Below are positions 12,537 through 25,400 of a stretch of DNA of 64,000 nt, piece by piece. Each line of letters begins with the position of its first letter. Position 1 is the stretch's first letter. The stretch lies in contig NC_063012.1 in NCBI RefSeq assembly GCF_020509005.1, forward strand, positions 1,736,001 through 1,800,000, written 5' to 3'. The position numbers and the translations under genes are program-made. Below the pieces are notes generated by a model. It was not told the origin of the DNA. It did no database searches and saw only the letters and a list, made by a program, of their open reading frames with translations. The stretch is from Fulvia fulva (taxonomy: Eukaryota > Ascomycota > Dothideomycetes > Mycosphaerellales > Mycosphaerellaceae).

Positions 12537-15500
12537 AAGGTGAATATTGTTATTTTTTATGTAATAGTCGGAGTAGGCGCTAAAACAAGACATATTCGAA
12601 AGCTCTTATTAAGGCTATTCTAACGATATATAAAGCAGGCCACTGCCCGTAGGACTAAGGGAGTTCTACCTCATTTAATCTAGATAGCTTGAAGCTCTCC
12701 TCACCCTGTTTCTTTAGCTCTAAACGCCGCGGAGGTGCCTAGCTACATTAGGCAACTCCTAGGTAATAGTAGCCTAGGCTACGGTACTAACGGCGCCTAC
12801 GGCCCTATAGGCGAAGCCCCCCTAAGACAACTAGTAGCAACTTATAGAGGACGCAAAAAGTATAGAAACTAACGATCAGCTCCCTTACCGGTCTCTATAG
12901 GTAATGATCACTTAGCTACGCACGGCGCTTATACTGTCGTATTACCGAGGGTAACAAGAAATAAGGACGACGTCCTAGGCGATTAGTAAGGCCACCCGGA
13001 ATCAACACCCCTATAGCTAGGTATCGGTCGCGGCATCGATACTAGGCCCCCGCCTAACGCACGATGTAGTTACGATCCGTATTGTAGTAAAGGAAGACTA
13101 GGCCGAAGTTACGAAGCTATCGAACAAGGAGCTCGCCTAACGAATTAACTAACTAGGGGTGGTCGTAGTAAAATAACAGTCTAACGGTACTCTATAGATC
13201 TATACTAGCTCTACTACTACTAGGAGGCACCTAGAGGCATAGCTATAGTAGGTATCTAAGGTTACGGTATTAGCGAAGGTCTTAACGAAACAATTCACGA
13301 TCCTAGTCTACGACATACCTAAGGAGTTTGACCTAACTAACTAGGGTCACCTACGCGCTCTCTAAGAGGACAACCCGGTCACTCTTAACTCTCTAATCCA
13401 GAAGGCGACTTAGCTCTATAGGAAATGGCTAGAAGGCAAGAAGGCCTCGGCGCTAATAGTATAGCTATAAGACGCGAAAGCGGCGGATCTAGCGATAGAA
13501 TAAGGCCTAGTCTAGTAATATAGCCTCAAGATAGTAGAAAAGCACTCCTTATCCTTTCGTGTCCTCTAATGCTTCAAATACTAACAGTATAGACACTAAA
13601 CCTATACGTGTACAAACAAGCAGGCCTACTCGAACTATATAGGAGACTATATATCTAGGGACTATATATCGACTACGAGACGGTACGCGAACTGTCCGGG
13701 GCACTACCTATCGTATAGTACGGAATGCCTATAGCGGAAACTAGCGAAAAACAAGGCAATCACAAACAGAACCGTCGCCCTAAGATTCTACGGCGACCGT
13801 AAGGCTAGCCTATACCGGAACTAACTAGCGGCGGTCGGGCATAAGCGCCCTAGGGCCGAGAACGATATAAAGGATACGCAACCTAGGGCGTACGGGAGGC
13901 CACGTGCTCTACTAGCTACGGCGAGGGAATCTAACTAGGCCCGGCTCCCCTTTAGTATATAGCCGATAGGCGTAGACTAGGACGTATAGGGCAGTAGGAC
14001 ATAGGACGATATAGAGGAAATAATTGTCGATGCCGATAACTAGCCTCGACACGCTTAGCATTATCTAGTATAACGTTGACTATAGCAAGGATATAGTCTA
14101 GAACCATTTCCTATACGAGGCGGACCCGCGCGTCTACTACGTCCTTATAATCTAGGAGCTATAGATTAACCCGTACTATAAGAGACTAACGACCTATAAG
14201 TTACTAGGCTATACGATATACCTACGAGGCGACGGTAGACCCCGTACGTACTTCTATATTAGTAAGGATATACTAGAATCCGACTAGGAGGTAGTATACT
14301 ACGTAGACTAAGAAGGCGGGGGCGATATTACCTCCCTCTACGTAGGTAGTACTTAGATACATAATATATATATACAACCGCTAGCCTCGAGGTCTAGCCG
14401 CGACCTTAGGGTCTATAGACACCTAGATAGTACGCTTAAGAAACAAGGGTGCTATATCGTAGTAGGAGACTTCAATATACACTACCCTTCCTAGGAAAGC
14501 CTTATATAGCCGCACCCTATAGCCGACGAAGTACTCGACTTGATAGCGAGTAACGTAATTGCCCTTAATACCCCGAAGGACCTAGGTACCTAGAAGAGAG
14601 GGGGACTCTAAGGCACGATCGACCTCTCCTAGATCTTAGATAGCCACTACTATACGGTAACCTACTATAGGATCGAATATGAACTCGAGGCGTCATTAGA
14701 CTATATACTAGTCAGGACCTCTATTACGATATAGATATAACGTACACTAGCAAGAACCCCTAAGCTAAACTAGGGAAAGGCCTACTAGGCCAACATCTAG
14801 GCGTACCTCGATAACTCTAAGAGGCTAGTCTAGATCGCGTAGTAGTAATATAATAGTAAAGACGAGATAGACGAAGTAGTCTAGGGGTTAATAGACGAAA
14901 TAAGAAAAGCGACCTTACTTCACGTTCCGCTTACCTAACTAACGATAAAGTCTAAACTATACTAGACGCCGGAGTACACTACGGTAGTAAGAGAAGCAAG
15001 GAGAGCCCGCCGGGTATAGACGAGTAGCTATAGCGAGGAGGCCTAGAACGTATATAGGGAGGTATACTAATAGAAGAAAGCTATAATACGAAGGGAGAAA
15101 GCAGTCGGCTAGAGGGCTATAGTAGAAGAAATCGCCGGTAAGATAGAGAGGATGTAGAAGCTAGCGAAATAGGCCCGACAGGACCCTATACAGGGCCCCT
15201 CCTTCTCTATCCTAGCGCTATAATTGCCTAGTGGCCCGGTTAGCGACCCCGAGGCCAAGGCGCGTCTACTAGCTAGCAAGTTCTTCCCGCCCCTAGTCGA
15301 GGCTGATCTAAGCGACATAAACAGCTCTACTCCCCTAGCCCCTAGCATCGCGGTCTAATAGGAGGTGTCCGAGGGAGAAGTTGCCGCTATACTAAGGAAG
15401 TTGCCGGCGAAGAAAGCCCCGGGGCCGGATAGGATCCCAAACGAGCTACTAAAGAAGTGTAGAGATTAACTAGCCCTAGTAGTTATAGCGATCTTTAACG

Positions 15501-17525
15501 CCTACCTACAGACCGGGTACCACCCGATAGCTTTTAAACAATCGACGACAGTAGTCCTACGTAAGCCGTAGAAGGAAGACTATACGTAGGTGAAGTCGTA
15601 CCGCCTAATTACGCTCCTTAACACTCTTAGGAAGGCGCTTAAGAAGCTAGTTATAACGAGACTCTCCGAGGCGGTAGAGGAACACTCCCTACTCCCGGAC
15701 ACCTAGATAGGTACGCGCCTATAGCAATCGACGCTATCCGCGATAGAACTTATCACCTCTTAGGTAAAGGCTATCTAGTATAAGAATAGGGACAAGGTGG
15801 CTTCCTTACTTAGCCTAGACATATCGGGAGCCTTCGACTACGTGTTATACCCGCGGCTACTCTATATCCTAAGGTCGAAGGGACTCCCTAAGTAGCTTGT
15901 CAACTTCGTACGGTCCTACCTCTAAAACCGTAGTACGTCGATCCTAGTCGGCTAGTATAGAAGCCTATTTCAAGCAGTCTATACTAGAATCCCGTAAGGC
16001 TTAACGCTAGTACCTATTCTGTTCCTCTTCTTTATAGCGACGCTACTCCTAGCCCTAGAATCCTAGAACACCGCTACGAGCGGCTTCGTAGACGACACAA
16101 ACATCCTAGCGTAGTCTTCCTCGACTAAGGAGAACTGTAGGCTACTAGAAGAGAAGCACAAGATCTACGAGGACTAGGCTAGGAGGCACGGGGCTCGGTT
16201 TGTCCTAGAAAAGTACAATCTAATACACTTTACGCGCCGGCCACGGTTCTATAATATGTAAGCTTCTATCTAGATATAGGGGCATACGACTAACCCGGCA
16301 AATCAGCTTAGGATCCTCGGACTATAGGTAGACCCGGCGCTACGGTAGAGGAAGCACGTATAGGCAATATTATAGAAAGCTAAACAGAATATAGCATTAT
16401 ACTAGAGGCTCACTACGTCTATATAGGGGGCGGACTTCCGGTAGTCACGACTTCTATATACGGCTATTATACGGCTAGTCCTTACCTATAGTAGCTAAGT
16501 ATAGTCCTTAGGCGAGAGGGCCTACCTATCGAAGGGACTCGTCGCGCCGCTAGCGAAGATCTAAAACCAATGCCTAAGGAAGGTCACCGGGGCATATAAG
16601 TCGATACTAACGAGGATACTTAAGCACGAGACCGCTATACCGCCGATCGACCTATATATCTAGGGACTACGGACCTCCTACTTAGGCAAGTCGGCATAGT
16701 ACCTAGTATAGAAGGTCATCGCTAGTGTAGTCGTAAGGGCCCGCGAATTAGTACTAGCGTATAGGGGCATTCGACCCGGAAACGAGCCGAACTACCGGGT
16801 AAGGGACGAATAGCTAGTAATATAATAGGAAGGTAAGAAATCATTTGTAGAGCAACTATAGAAAGAGAGGTGGAACAACTAGGTTGTAGGGTATAGTAGA
16901 CGCCCTTAGTTAGCGGGACAACCTAAGGAATAGTTAGCTACAAAATCCGCGGTCAAGCACCCTCCGAAGCTTATCTACTACCGCCTTACGAGGGTATAGA
17001 GTAGTATAGTAACCTAACTACGAAGCGAACACATCGGCCTCTAGGGGTACCTATTATAGAGGAAGGTTCTAGGATACACGAATACTAGCTGCCCCTACGG
17101 CTATCGCTCCTAGAACGTACGGTACGCACTCCTCGTCTGTCCGAGGTGGTCGCTAGGAAGGGGGGAGTGGATAGTAAAGGCGAGGAACCGGACGATTAGG
17201 GCACTTCTTAATAACGCTAAGGACCTACGGCGTATTACGAACTAGATACTAGAGAAGGGCTGGCTAGAACAGTACCGCCTAGTAGGAGTAGTATAGGAAG
17301 AGAGGACACGACGTAGCGCGACGAGACCGGCTAGGAGCGGGGGCTAACGGGGTAGTGATATAGACTACGTACGTTTAGAGGGAAAGCTAAACTAGATAAG
17401 GAGTAGTCGGGGGCGGGAAGGGTTTTCACCTATTCGGGTTTCCCTTTGTACATAACAATAGATATATACCTATATAGGCCGGATAGGGTCCTAGAACAGG
17501 GGAATGACAAATCTATCTATCTATC
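12537..17525 (+). mobile_element. LINE A, full length, RIPed, inserted in gypsy-2
   Basis: This is a full-length plus-strand LINE A flanked by the 14-bp duplication TATATTCCTCGAAT (12523-12536, 17526-17539). ORF1 corresponds to about 12767-14043 and ORF2 to about 14020-17345. Both are full of TAG and TAA where the intact copy at 22253-27223 has CAG, CAA or TGG. The 3' end is the (TATC)n tail at 17509-17525. The first 39 bp (12537-12575) do not match other LINE A copies; common sequence starts near GGCGC at 12576. Confidence 0.9.
12767..17346 (+). pseudogene. RIPed ORF1 and ORF2 of LINE A (in gypsy-2)
   Basis: Both reading frames can be followed by alignment to the intact LINE A. ORF1 shows the zinc-knuckle region near 13560-13740, with Cys codons converted to TAT or TAC. 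ORF2 keeps the FVDDTNILAW region near 16083-16115 in recognisable form, with W turned into TAG. The antisense frame at 15109-15348 is a shadow. No protein is expected from this copy. Confidence 0.85.
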
Positions 17526-20500
17526 TATATTCCTCGAATGTGTCGCTAAAGATCAGGATATTATCTAGGTATACTAAATAGAAGTTATCGAGATACTCCC
17601 TAAGCGTATCGTTAATATATAACTAGAATGTTCCTAGAGTATTATATAGGCCGAAAGGCATTACTATATACTCGAATTGACTATAGCGAGTACTAAACGT
17701 AGTTTTCTATTCGTAGCCCTCCGTAATATAAATACGGTTAAAGGTAGAGATAATATCGAGTTTAGTAAAGTACTTCTTCCTATTTAGGCGGTTTAGCGTT
17801 TCTTAGAATAGCGGTATTAGGTATCTACTTTTAACTATAAGGGCATTAAGAGCTCTATAGTCAATACAGACCCGTAGACCGCCGCCTAGTTTGCGTATAA
17901 TTAGTACTAGTATAGAAGCCGGGCTCGTGCTTTGTTATATCGCTCTAGATTCTAGCTAATTATCGACCTACTTCTTAATTACCTTATTCTCGCGAGACGA
18001 CATTACGTATAGCCGCTTGAAAGGAGGTGACTTAGTTTCGTCTTTAAGGTGTATTTTATAGTCTTTGCTAGGGCGGTAAGGTAGGATCTTCGATATATCC
18101 TAACGGTTAAAACAGTCCTTAAAATCGTATAGTTCCTAGGGCAAGTAGACCTTAGTATCTTAGTCCTTATCTTTGCCTTTTATAAATCTATCGAAGTCGC
18201 TATTTACTATTATTATATATGCTATTAAGGGGTTTGCTAACTATACCTTCCGAAGGTTTATAGCGTAGAGCCTAGTAGGATCGAAGTCTTGCCTAGTCGC
18301 TACTATTACGTAGGCTCGTAATAGGTTAGCGTAGTACTTCTGACTAGGCAGTATAATCTATATTATATAGACTTCCGCTCCTTTCTTACGAGCTAGTTTT
18401 GCTACGTAGGCCGCGGAGATATTTACGATATCGATCTCTAGTTCTAGTTTAACAACTCGTTACTTTTGTTTTATATATCGGTACGGTCGCTTTAACGTCT
18501 TAACGCCGTCTACCGGTAACGGTTATCGAGTATATATACGGAAGTCATCCTCTTCGTCCTCGAACGTCGTATAGAACTATAGTTAGGGTATATACTTAGG
18601 TAACGATAGCGTAGGAGCGGTAACTTCGTCGGGGTTATCTTCTACTATCGGCGGTCGATAATTGCCTAATAGTACTAGCGTAGCTAGATAGTTAATAGAC
18701 TGTACTATTAGGTGCTTATTAGACCTCTAGTTTGCCTTATAGGTACGGTAATTCAAATGATTCATTATTATAATACCCTTCTCCTATTGTATCTATAGTC
18801 CGTAGTCTACGAACTAACTAGAGCCGAGCACGATGTTATACTCTAGTAATTCTACTAGATAGTAGCTAAAGATTTCGACGTAGCCGCCGATATTAAAAGG
18901 AAAGTACGTAGACTCGGTTAAGCTCGTTAGCGGAGCCGCTATTAGCTAGTCCTAATTAAAGAGGTTCTTCCTAGAGTCGAGGAAGATTATATATACGAGC
19001 GTATACAGAATTTATGTACTAAGAGGTGGCACTACAATTAAGGAAGGCAAGAGCTTAATTACTATCTATACTACTAGGCATTATAAGGTGAGGGGATACT
19101 CTCGGCCTTAGTGCCCCTTGTATAATAGGCGGTATTAGAGAGCTTACTAATATACGTAAAGCGTACTCTAGTCCTTATATTACCGTATCTCGCTATGTTT
19201 CCTTCGTAGTATTATATTCGTAAGTAGGACTAACGGTTGTTATACTTAAGCGTTAGTCTAGCTATTTCTCTGTTACTAAGGGTTGGCCGGTGTCTATATT
19301 ATAGAGCTAGTATTTACGCGCGGCGGAGGGCGCTTATACTACTTAATAGTATAGTCTAGCGAGTACAAGTTATAGTCTATACGGCGGTAGCGGATATAAC
19401 TACCTACTACAATAATACTAGCCTTCTCCTTAGGCTCGAGCTTCTTAAGTTCCTTAAATTCGCGCGGTATCTAAGCGTATAGCTTAAGGCCTAAACCTTA
19501 GGCTACGCCGGGCGCGGTAGGTATAGTGCCGTTACTACCGCTAGTACTACGAGGTAGTCGTAGTATAGTTAGGGTCTTTGACTTTAGGCGCTCGAACTTG
19601 GCTTCGAGCTTATAGTATAGGTCGACTAAGTCTTCGCGGTCCTTAGTCTCTATAGGTAGTGCCTCTATATATTTGTAGTTAAGCTTACCCTCGAGTAGGC
19701 GGTAATTAGTCTAAGCTAATAGGTCGTATAAGTTGCGCTATTTGTCGTACTTAGCGATAAAGATAGAAAATGACTCCTTCTTACCCTACTATAAGACCTA
19801 GAGCTTCTAGAAGGCCTTGCCTACGACGTCCTTCTTACTATACCGGTCGATAAGGAATTAGATTATCCTATTAATAGACTTGAAGGGGTTAACGTAATTG
19901 CGCTTAGTACGCTTAGAGGGTACTCGCGGATTGTATAGCTAGTACGGGTACCCGTCGAGGTAGTTAAGGATGTAGCGTAGTCCGTTCTCGATAGTCTAGA
20001 ACTATATTACGGACAGCTTGATCTCTAGCTAATCGAGCTAACGGTTAAAGTTTATATTCTTATTATCAAACTTACTTTCTAGGTCCTTAAATAACTTGTT
20101 AGTATATATAACATTAACGGAGGGTTCGATAGTAGTGAACTGGCTAACGGCGGTATTGCTAGTTACCCTAGAAGCACTACTAGGTATATCCTAGCGTTCT
20201 CGTCGTAAGGAGTTACGGCGTAGGTAACGGCATAGTCGACTATTATCTCTACCCTTATCGTTATTAGAGTTATCTCCGTCGTTATCGCTACTACCTCTAC
20301 TACCTCCTCGTCGGGTACCTCTACCTATACGGTCCTACTAAGTAGGAGGCGTAGGTGATCGTGAAATACCGTTACGACGAGGGGAGTAGACGCGGACCTA
20401 ACGACTACGGTCATTATTATTATTACCGTTAGTACCGCTAGTATCGCTAGTACCGTTCGTGTCCTTAGCTACTAGCTAAGCCTTTAGCTCTATTACCTCC

Positions 20501-21416
20501 TTATTTAGAGCCTAATTGCGCTTAGATAGGGCTTTGATGTCCTTAGGTAATATGCCTACCTACAACTCCTCGACCTGTCTAAAGAGCGTATCGTTATCCT
20601 ATCGGAGGCGCTAATTAGCTTCCTTAAGGTCTTGTATCTAACTCTTATACTTCTAGTATTTATTAAAGTAGAATAGAAAGAGGCCCTTAACATCCTTATC
20701 CTTTTCGAGTTGACTAAGACTCTCGGATACGATGTTACGTTCCTTCTTTATATCGGCGTACTTACGCTATATAACCTTATTAGCCTTCTTTAGGGACTCG
20801 ACCTAGTTGAAAAGTATAATAAAGTCTGACTATATCTAGCGAACGAGGTGAAACATAATCTCCGGGTATACTATAGTACGAGTCGCGAACTCGGCTAGGC
20901 TCTTAATAGTAGTATACTCTAAGGCGATTACCTACTCCTTAGGTTAGCGTATATTATTAGTTTCACTATCTTATGTAGATATATCATCTCTTGACTCTAT
21001 AATCTTATACACCCTGATTCTTCCTTCTTCTAAGATCTATTCTTCGTCGAGGAATTGTACGAAGTTAATAGGGTCGGAGATTAAGGTAAACTACTATTCT
21101 TTAGGTAGTAGATCCTTCTCGATCTCTTATTATTCGGCGGCGAATACGTTTGAGTCGTCGTCGGAAGGGAAGGCACCTAGGGCGGTATCGGTGCCTAGGT
21201 TATCGAGTATCTACGTTTTAGTAGATACGGTTAGGAAAAGCTTAGCGCGTACGAGCGACTAACGCTTATACTTACTAAGATCTAGATAAAGAGGTTACTT
21301 AGGTAAGAGCACCCCGTTAGTAGTACTACCGGGTATAGCTATGTTATACTATTACGTAGTAGATAAGACTACTCTCTTAGTAGGTATATAAGGGCCCTAT
21401 AAGAGTAGGGAGGCGC

Positions 21417-21632
21417 GCGTTTTACGCGAAGGAGAGAGATGATCTATTGACTTAACTAGTACGCTTGTTTACGCGACTATAGTTGTTATTAGTGCGCCTA
21501 TACGCGCGACTCGACGGTTAGTAACTATAGTGAACTTGACCTACCTTAACGCGTTTTACGCGAAGGAGAGAGGTGATCTATTAACTTAACTAATGCGCTT
21601 ATTTACGCAACTATAGTTATTATTAGTACGAT
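21417..21632. repeat. Two imperfect direct repeats near the gypsy-2 5' end
   Basis: A block of about 80 bp starting GCGTTTTACGCGAAGGAGAG at 21417 recurs at 21551 with RIP-type differences, a spacing of 134 bp. It lies in the untranslated leader between the 5' LTR of gypsy-2 and its gag. Confidence 0.75.
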
Positions 21633-21684
21633 TTGATTGTGACTACTAGCCTGACTAGATAGACCGCTTATAGACCGAACAAAC

Positions 21685-21834
21685 TATTACGGGCAGTGAT
21701 CTATAAGACGATAGTATAGGGTTACTATATAACAAGCGTTGTTCTATAAGGCTATAAAAGAGAAGCGCGAAGCGCGCGAGATATATAAGGAAGCGCTAAG
21801 GCGCGCGACGTTACGGTAGTAGTAAACCGTAATA
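21685..21834 (-). repeat. gypsy-2 5' LTR
   Basis: This is a 150-bp block reading TATTACGGGC at the left and CCGTAATA at the right on the plus strand. Undoing RIP gives TGTTACGG...CCCGTAACA in element sense. It is preceded by GAACAAAC, as is the gypsy-3 LTR. The matching 3' LTR was not found in the window, so the call rests on its ends and position. Confidence 0.65.
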
Positions 21835-22252
21835 TAGGAACGCTTATATACCCTTTAGGTTAGTTAGAGCCTCTTAGCTTTAGATACATTCTAGCTTATC
21901 GGGGTCTATTTTAATACCTTCTAGCGTAATAATTAGGCCTAGGTATTTGACTCTCTACTAATAGAATTCGTATTTGTTAATATCTACGGTCAACCCGGTA
22001 TCGCGTAGTTTTATCAAAATCTTCGTTACGTACTCGATATACTCTTCGAGTATATCGCTAAAAACTAGTATATTATCTAGGTATACCGACACGAAGTCGT
22101 TAAGGTGTTCCTATAGCACACTATTAATATATAACTAAAACGATACCGGGCCGTTATATAGACTAAACGGTAAGACTAGACATTCGTATACTCCGTACCG
22201 CGTAGCGAACGCTATTAGCTATTTATACCCCTCGGTAATATAAAGCTTATTA
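21835..22252 (-). mobile_element. gypsy-3, reverse transcriptase piece (RIPed)
   Basis: This is the minus-strand reverse transcriptase C-terminal part of a third gypsy element, with DFVSVYLDNIL at 22066-22099. Its RNase H and integrase should lie to the left but are missing: the sequence abuts the gypsy-2 LTR at 21834. On the right the frame is interrupted by the intact LINE A; the 14-bp duplication TATAAAGCTTATTA is at 22239-22252 and 27224-27237. Confidence 0.8.
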
Positions 22253-22426
22253 GATAGATAGATTTGTCATTCCCCTGTTCTAGGACCCTATCCGGCCTAT
22301 GCAGGTATATATCTATTGTTATGTACAAAGGGAAACCCGAATAGGTGAAAACCCTTCCCGCCCCCGACTACTCCTTGTCTAGATTAGCTTTCCCTCTGAA
22401 CGTACGTAGTCCATGTCACTACCCCG

Positions 22427-25400
22427 TTAGCCCCCGCTCCTAGCCGGTCTCGTCGCGCAGCGTCGTGTCCTCTCTTCCTGCACTGCTCCTACTAGGCGGT
22501 ACTGTTCTAGCCAGCCCTTCTCTAGTATCCAGTTCGTAATGCGCCGTAGGTCTTCAGCGTTGTTAAGAAGTGCCCCAATCGTCCGGTTCCTCGCCTTTAC
22601 CATCCACTCCCCCCTTCCTAGCGACCACCTCGGACAGACGAGGAGTGCGTGCCGTACGTTCTGGGAGCGATAGCCGCAGGGGCAGCTAGTATTCGTGTAT
22701 CCTGGGACCTTCCTCCATGATAGGTACCCCTGGAGGCCGATGTGTTCGCTTCGCAGTTGGGTTGCTATGCTACTCTGTGCCCTCGTAAGGCGGTAGTGGA
22801 TGAGCTTCGGGGGGTGCTTGACCGCGGATTTTGTAGCTGACCATTCCTTAGGTTGTCCCGCTGGCTGAGGGCGTCCACTATGCCCTACAACCTGGTTGTT
22901 CCACCTCTCTTTCCATAGTTGCTCTACAAACGATTTCTCACCTTCCCATTGTGTTGCTAGCTGTTCGTCCCTTGCCCGGTAGTTCGGCTCGTTTCCGGGT
23001 CGAATGCCCTTATGCGCTGGTACTGATTCGCGGGCCCTTGCGACTGCACTGGCGATGACCTTCTGTACTGGGTACTGTGCCGACTTGCCTAAGTAGGAGG
23101 TCCGTAGTCCCTGGATGTATAGGTCGATCGGCGGTATAGCGGTCTCGTGCTCAAGCATCCTCGTTGGTGTCGACTTATATGCCCCGGTGACCTTCCTTAG
23201 GCATTGGTTTTGGATCTTCGCTAGCGGCGCGACGAGTCCCTTCGATGGGCAGGCCCTCTCGCCTAAGGACCACACTTGGCTGCCATAGGTAAGGACTGGC
23301 CGTACAATAGCCGTATATAGAAGTCGTGACTGCCGGAAGTCCGCCCCCCATGTGGACGCAGTGAGCCTCTGGCATGATGCCATATTCTGTTCAGCTTTCC
23401 GTAATATTGCCTGTACGTGCTTCCTCCACCGTAGCGCCGGGTCCACCCATAGTCCGAGGATCCTGAGCTGATTTGCCGGGTTAGTCGTGTGCCCCTGTAT
23501 CTGGATAGAAGCTTGCATATTGTGGAACCGTGGCCGGCGCGTAAAGTGTATCAGATTGTACTTTTCTGGGGCAAACCGAGCCCCGTGCCTCCTAGCCCAG
23601 TCCTCGCAGATCTTGTGCTTCTCTTCTAGTAGCCTACAGTTCTCCTCAGTCGAGGAAGACCACGCTAGGATGTTTGTGTCGTCTACGAAGCCGCTCGCAG
23701 CGGTGTTCTGGGATTCTAGGGCTGGGAGCAGCGTCGCCATAAAGAAGAGGAACAGAATAGGTGCTAGCGTTGAGCCTTGCGGGATTCCAGTGTGGACTGC
23801 TTGAAATGGGCTTCTGTACTGGCCGACCAGGATCGACGTACTGCGGTTTTGGAGGTAGGACCGTACGAAGTTGACAAGCCACTCAGGGAGTCCTTTCGAC
23901 CTTAGGATGTAGAGAAGCCGCGGGTGTGACACGTAGTCGAAGGCTCCCGATATGTCTAGGCTAAGTAAGGAAGCCACCTTGTCCCTATTCTTATACCAGA
24001 TGGCCTTTACCTGAGAGGTGATAAGTTCCATCGCGGATAGCGTCGATCGCTGTGGGCGCGCACCCATCTGGGTGTCCGGGAGTAGGGAGTGTTCCTCTGC
24101 CGCCTCGGAGAGTCTCGTTGCAACCAGCTTCTCAAGCGCCTTCCCAAGAGTGTTAAGGAGCGCAATTGGGCGGTACGACTTCACCTGCGTATAGTCTTCC
24201 TTCTGCGGCTTGCGTAGGACCACTGTCGTCGATTGTTTAAAAGCTATCGGGTGGTATCCGGTCTGTAGGCAGGCGTTGAAGATCGCTGCAACTGCTGGGG
24301 CTAGTTGATCTCTACACTTCTTTAGTAGCTCGTTTGGGATCCCATCCGGCCCCGGGGCTTTCTTCGCCGGCAACTTCCTCAGCACAGCGGTAACTTCTCC
24401 CTCGGACACCTCCTGTTGGACCGCGATGCTAGGGGCTAGGGGAGTAGAGCTGTTTATGTCGCTTAGATCAGCCTCGACTGGGGGTGGGAAGAACTTGCTA
24501 GCCAGTAGACGCGCCTTGGCCTCGGGGTCGCTAACCGGGCCACTAGGCGATTGTAGCGCTGGGATAGAGAAGGAGGGGCCCTGTGTAGGGTCCTGTCGGG
24601 CCCATTTCGCTAGCTTCCACATCCTCTCTGGCTTGCCGGCGATTTCTTCCACTGTGGCCCTCCAGCCGACTGCTTTCTCCCTCCGTATTATGGCTTTCTT
24701 CTGTTGGCATGCCTCCCTGTATACGTTCCAGGCCTCCTCGCTATGGCTGCTCGTCCACACCCGGCGGGCTCTCCTTGCTTCTCTTACTACCGCAGTGCAC
24801 TCCGGCGTCCAGTATGGTTTGGACCATGTCGTTGGTTGGGCAAGCGGAACGTGGAGTGAGGTCGCTTTTCTTATTTCGTCTGTCAACCCCTGGACTGCTT
24901 CGTCTATCTCGTCTTTACTGTTGTATTGCTGCTGCGCGATCTGGACTAGCCTCTTGGAGTCATCGAGGTACGCCTGGATGTTGGCCCAGTGGGCCTTTCC
25001 CCAGTTTGGCTTAGGGGTTCTCGCTGGTGTGCGTTGTATCTGTGTCGCAATAGAGGTCCTGACTGGCATGTGGTCTGACGACGCCTCGAGTTCATGTTCG
25101 ATCCCACAGTAGGTTACCGTGTGGTAGTGGCTATCTGAGATCCAGGAGAGGTCGATCGTGCCTTGGAGTCCCCCTCTCTTCCAGGTGCCCAGGTCCTTCG
25201 GGGTATTGAGGGCAATTGCGTTGCTCGCCATCAAGTCGAGTACTTCGTCGGCTATAGGGTGCGGCTGCATAAGGCTTTCCCAGGAAGGGTGGTGTATGTT
25301 GAAGTCTCCTACTACGATGTGGCACCCTTGTCTCTTGAGCGCACTGTCTAGGTGTCTGCAGACCCCTAGGTCGCGGCTAGACCTCGAGGCTGGCGGTTGC

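Larger units (their letters stand above)
17526..21834 (-). mobile_element. gypsy-2, 5' half: reverse transcriptase, gag and 5' LTR
   Basis: This continues gypsy-2 across the LINE A insertion. On the minus strand the reverse transcriptase shows YLVYLDNIL at 17557-17581 and [20 protein letters not shown] near 17830-17905, with an FTKLD-like stretch near 17750-17785. Protease and gag should occupy about 18400-21350 by position. I could not identify the zinc knuckle with confidence. The element ends in the LTR at 21685-21834. RIP decay is heavy throughout. Confidence 0.8.

Noticed and set aside
22253..22270. GATA/TATC tetranucleotide runs as independent microsatellites or a CRISPR-like array
   Set aside because: Every run sits at a LINE 3' end next to a target duplication; there are no spacers and no cas genes.
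24426..25112. 228-codon antisense frame in LINE A, repeated at 37577-38263 and partly open in RIPed copies (15109-15348, 30461-30700, 55309-55548)
   Set aside because: It lies fully opposite ORF2. It recurs because the DNA is the same LINE, and it stays open after RIP because that frame has few CAA, CAG, CGA or TGG codons. There are no motifs.
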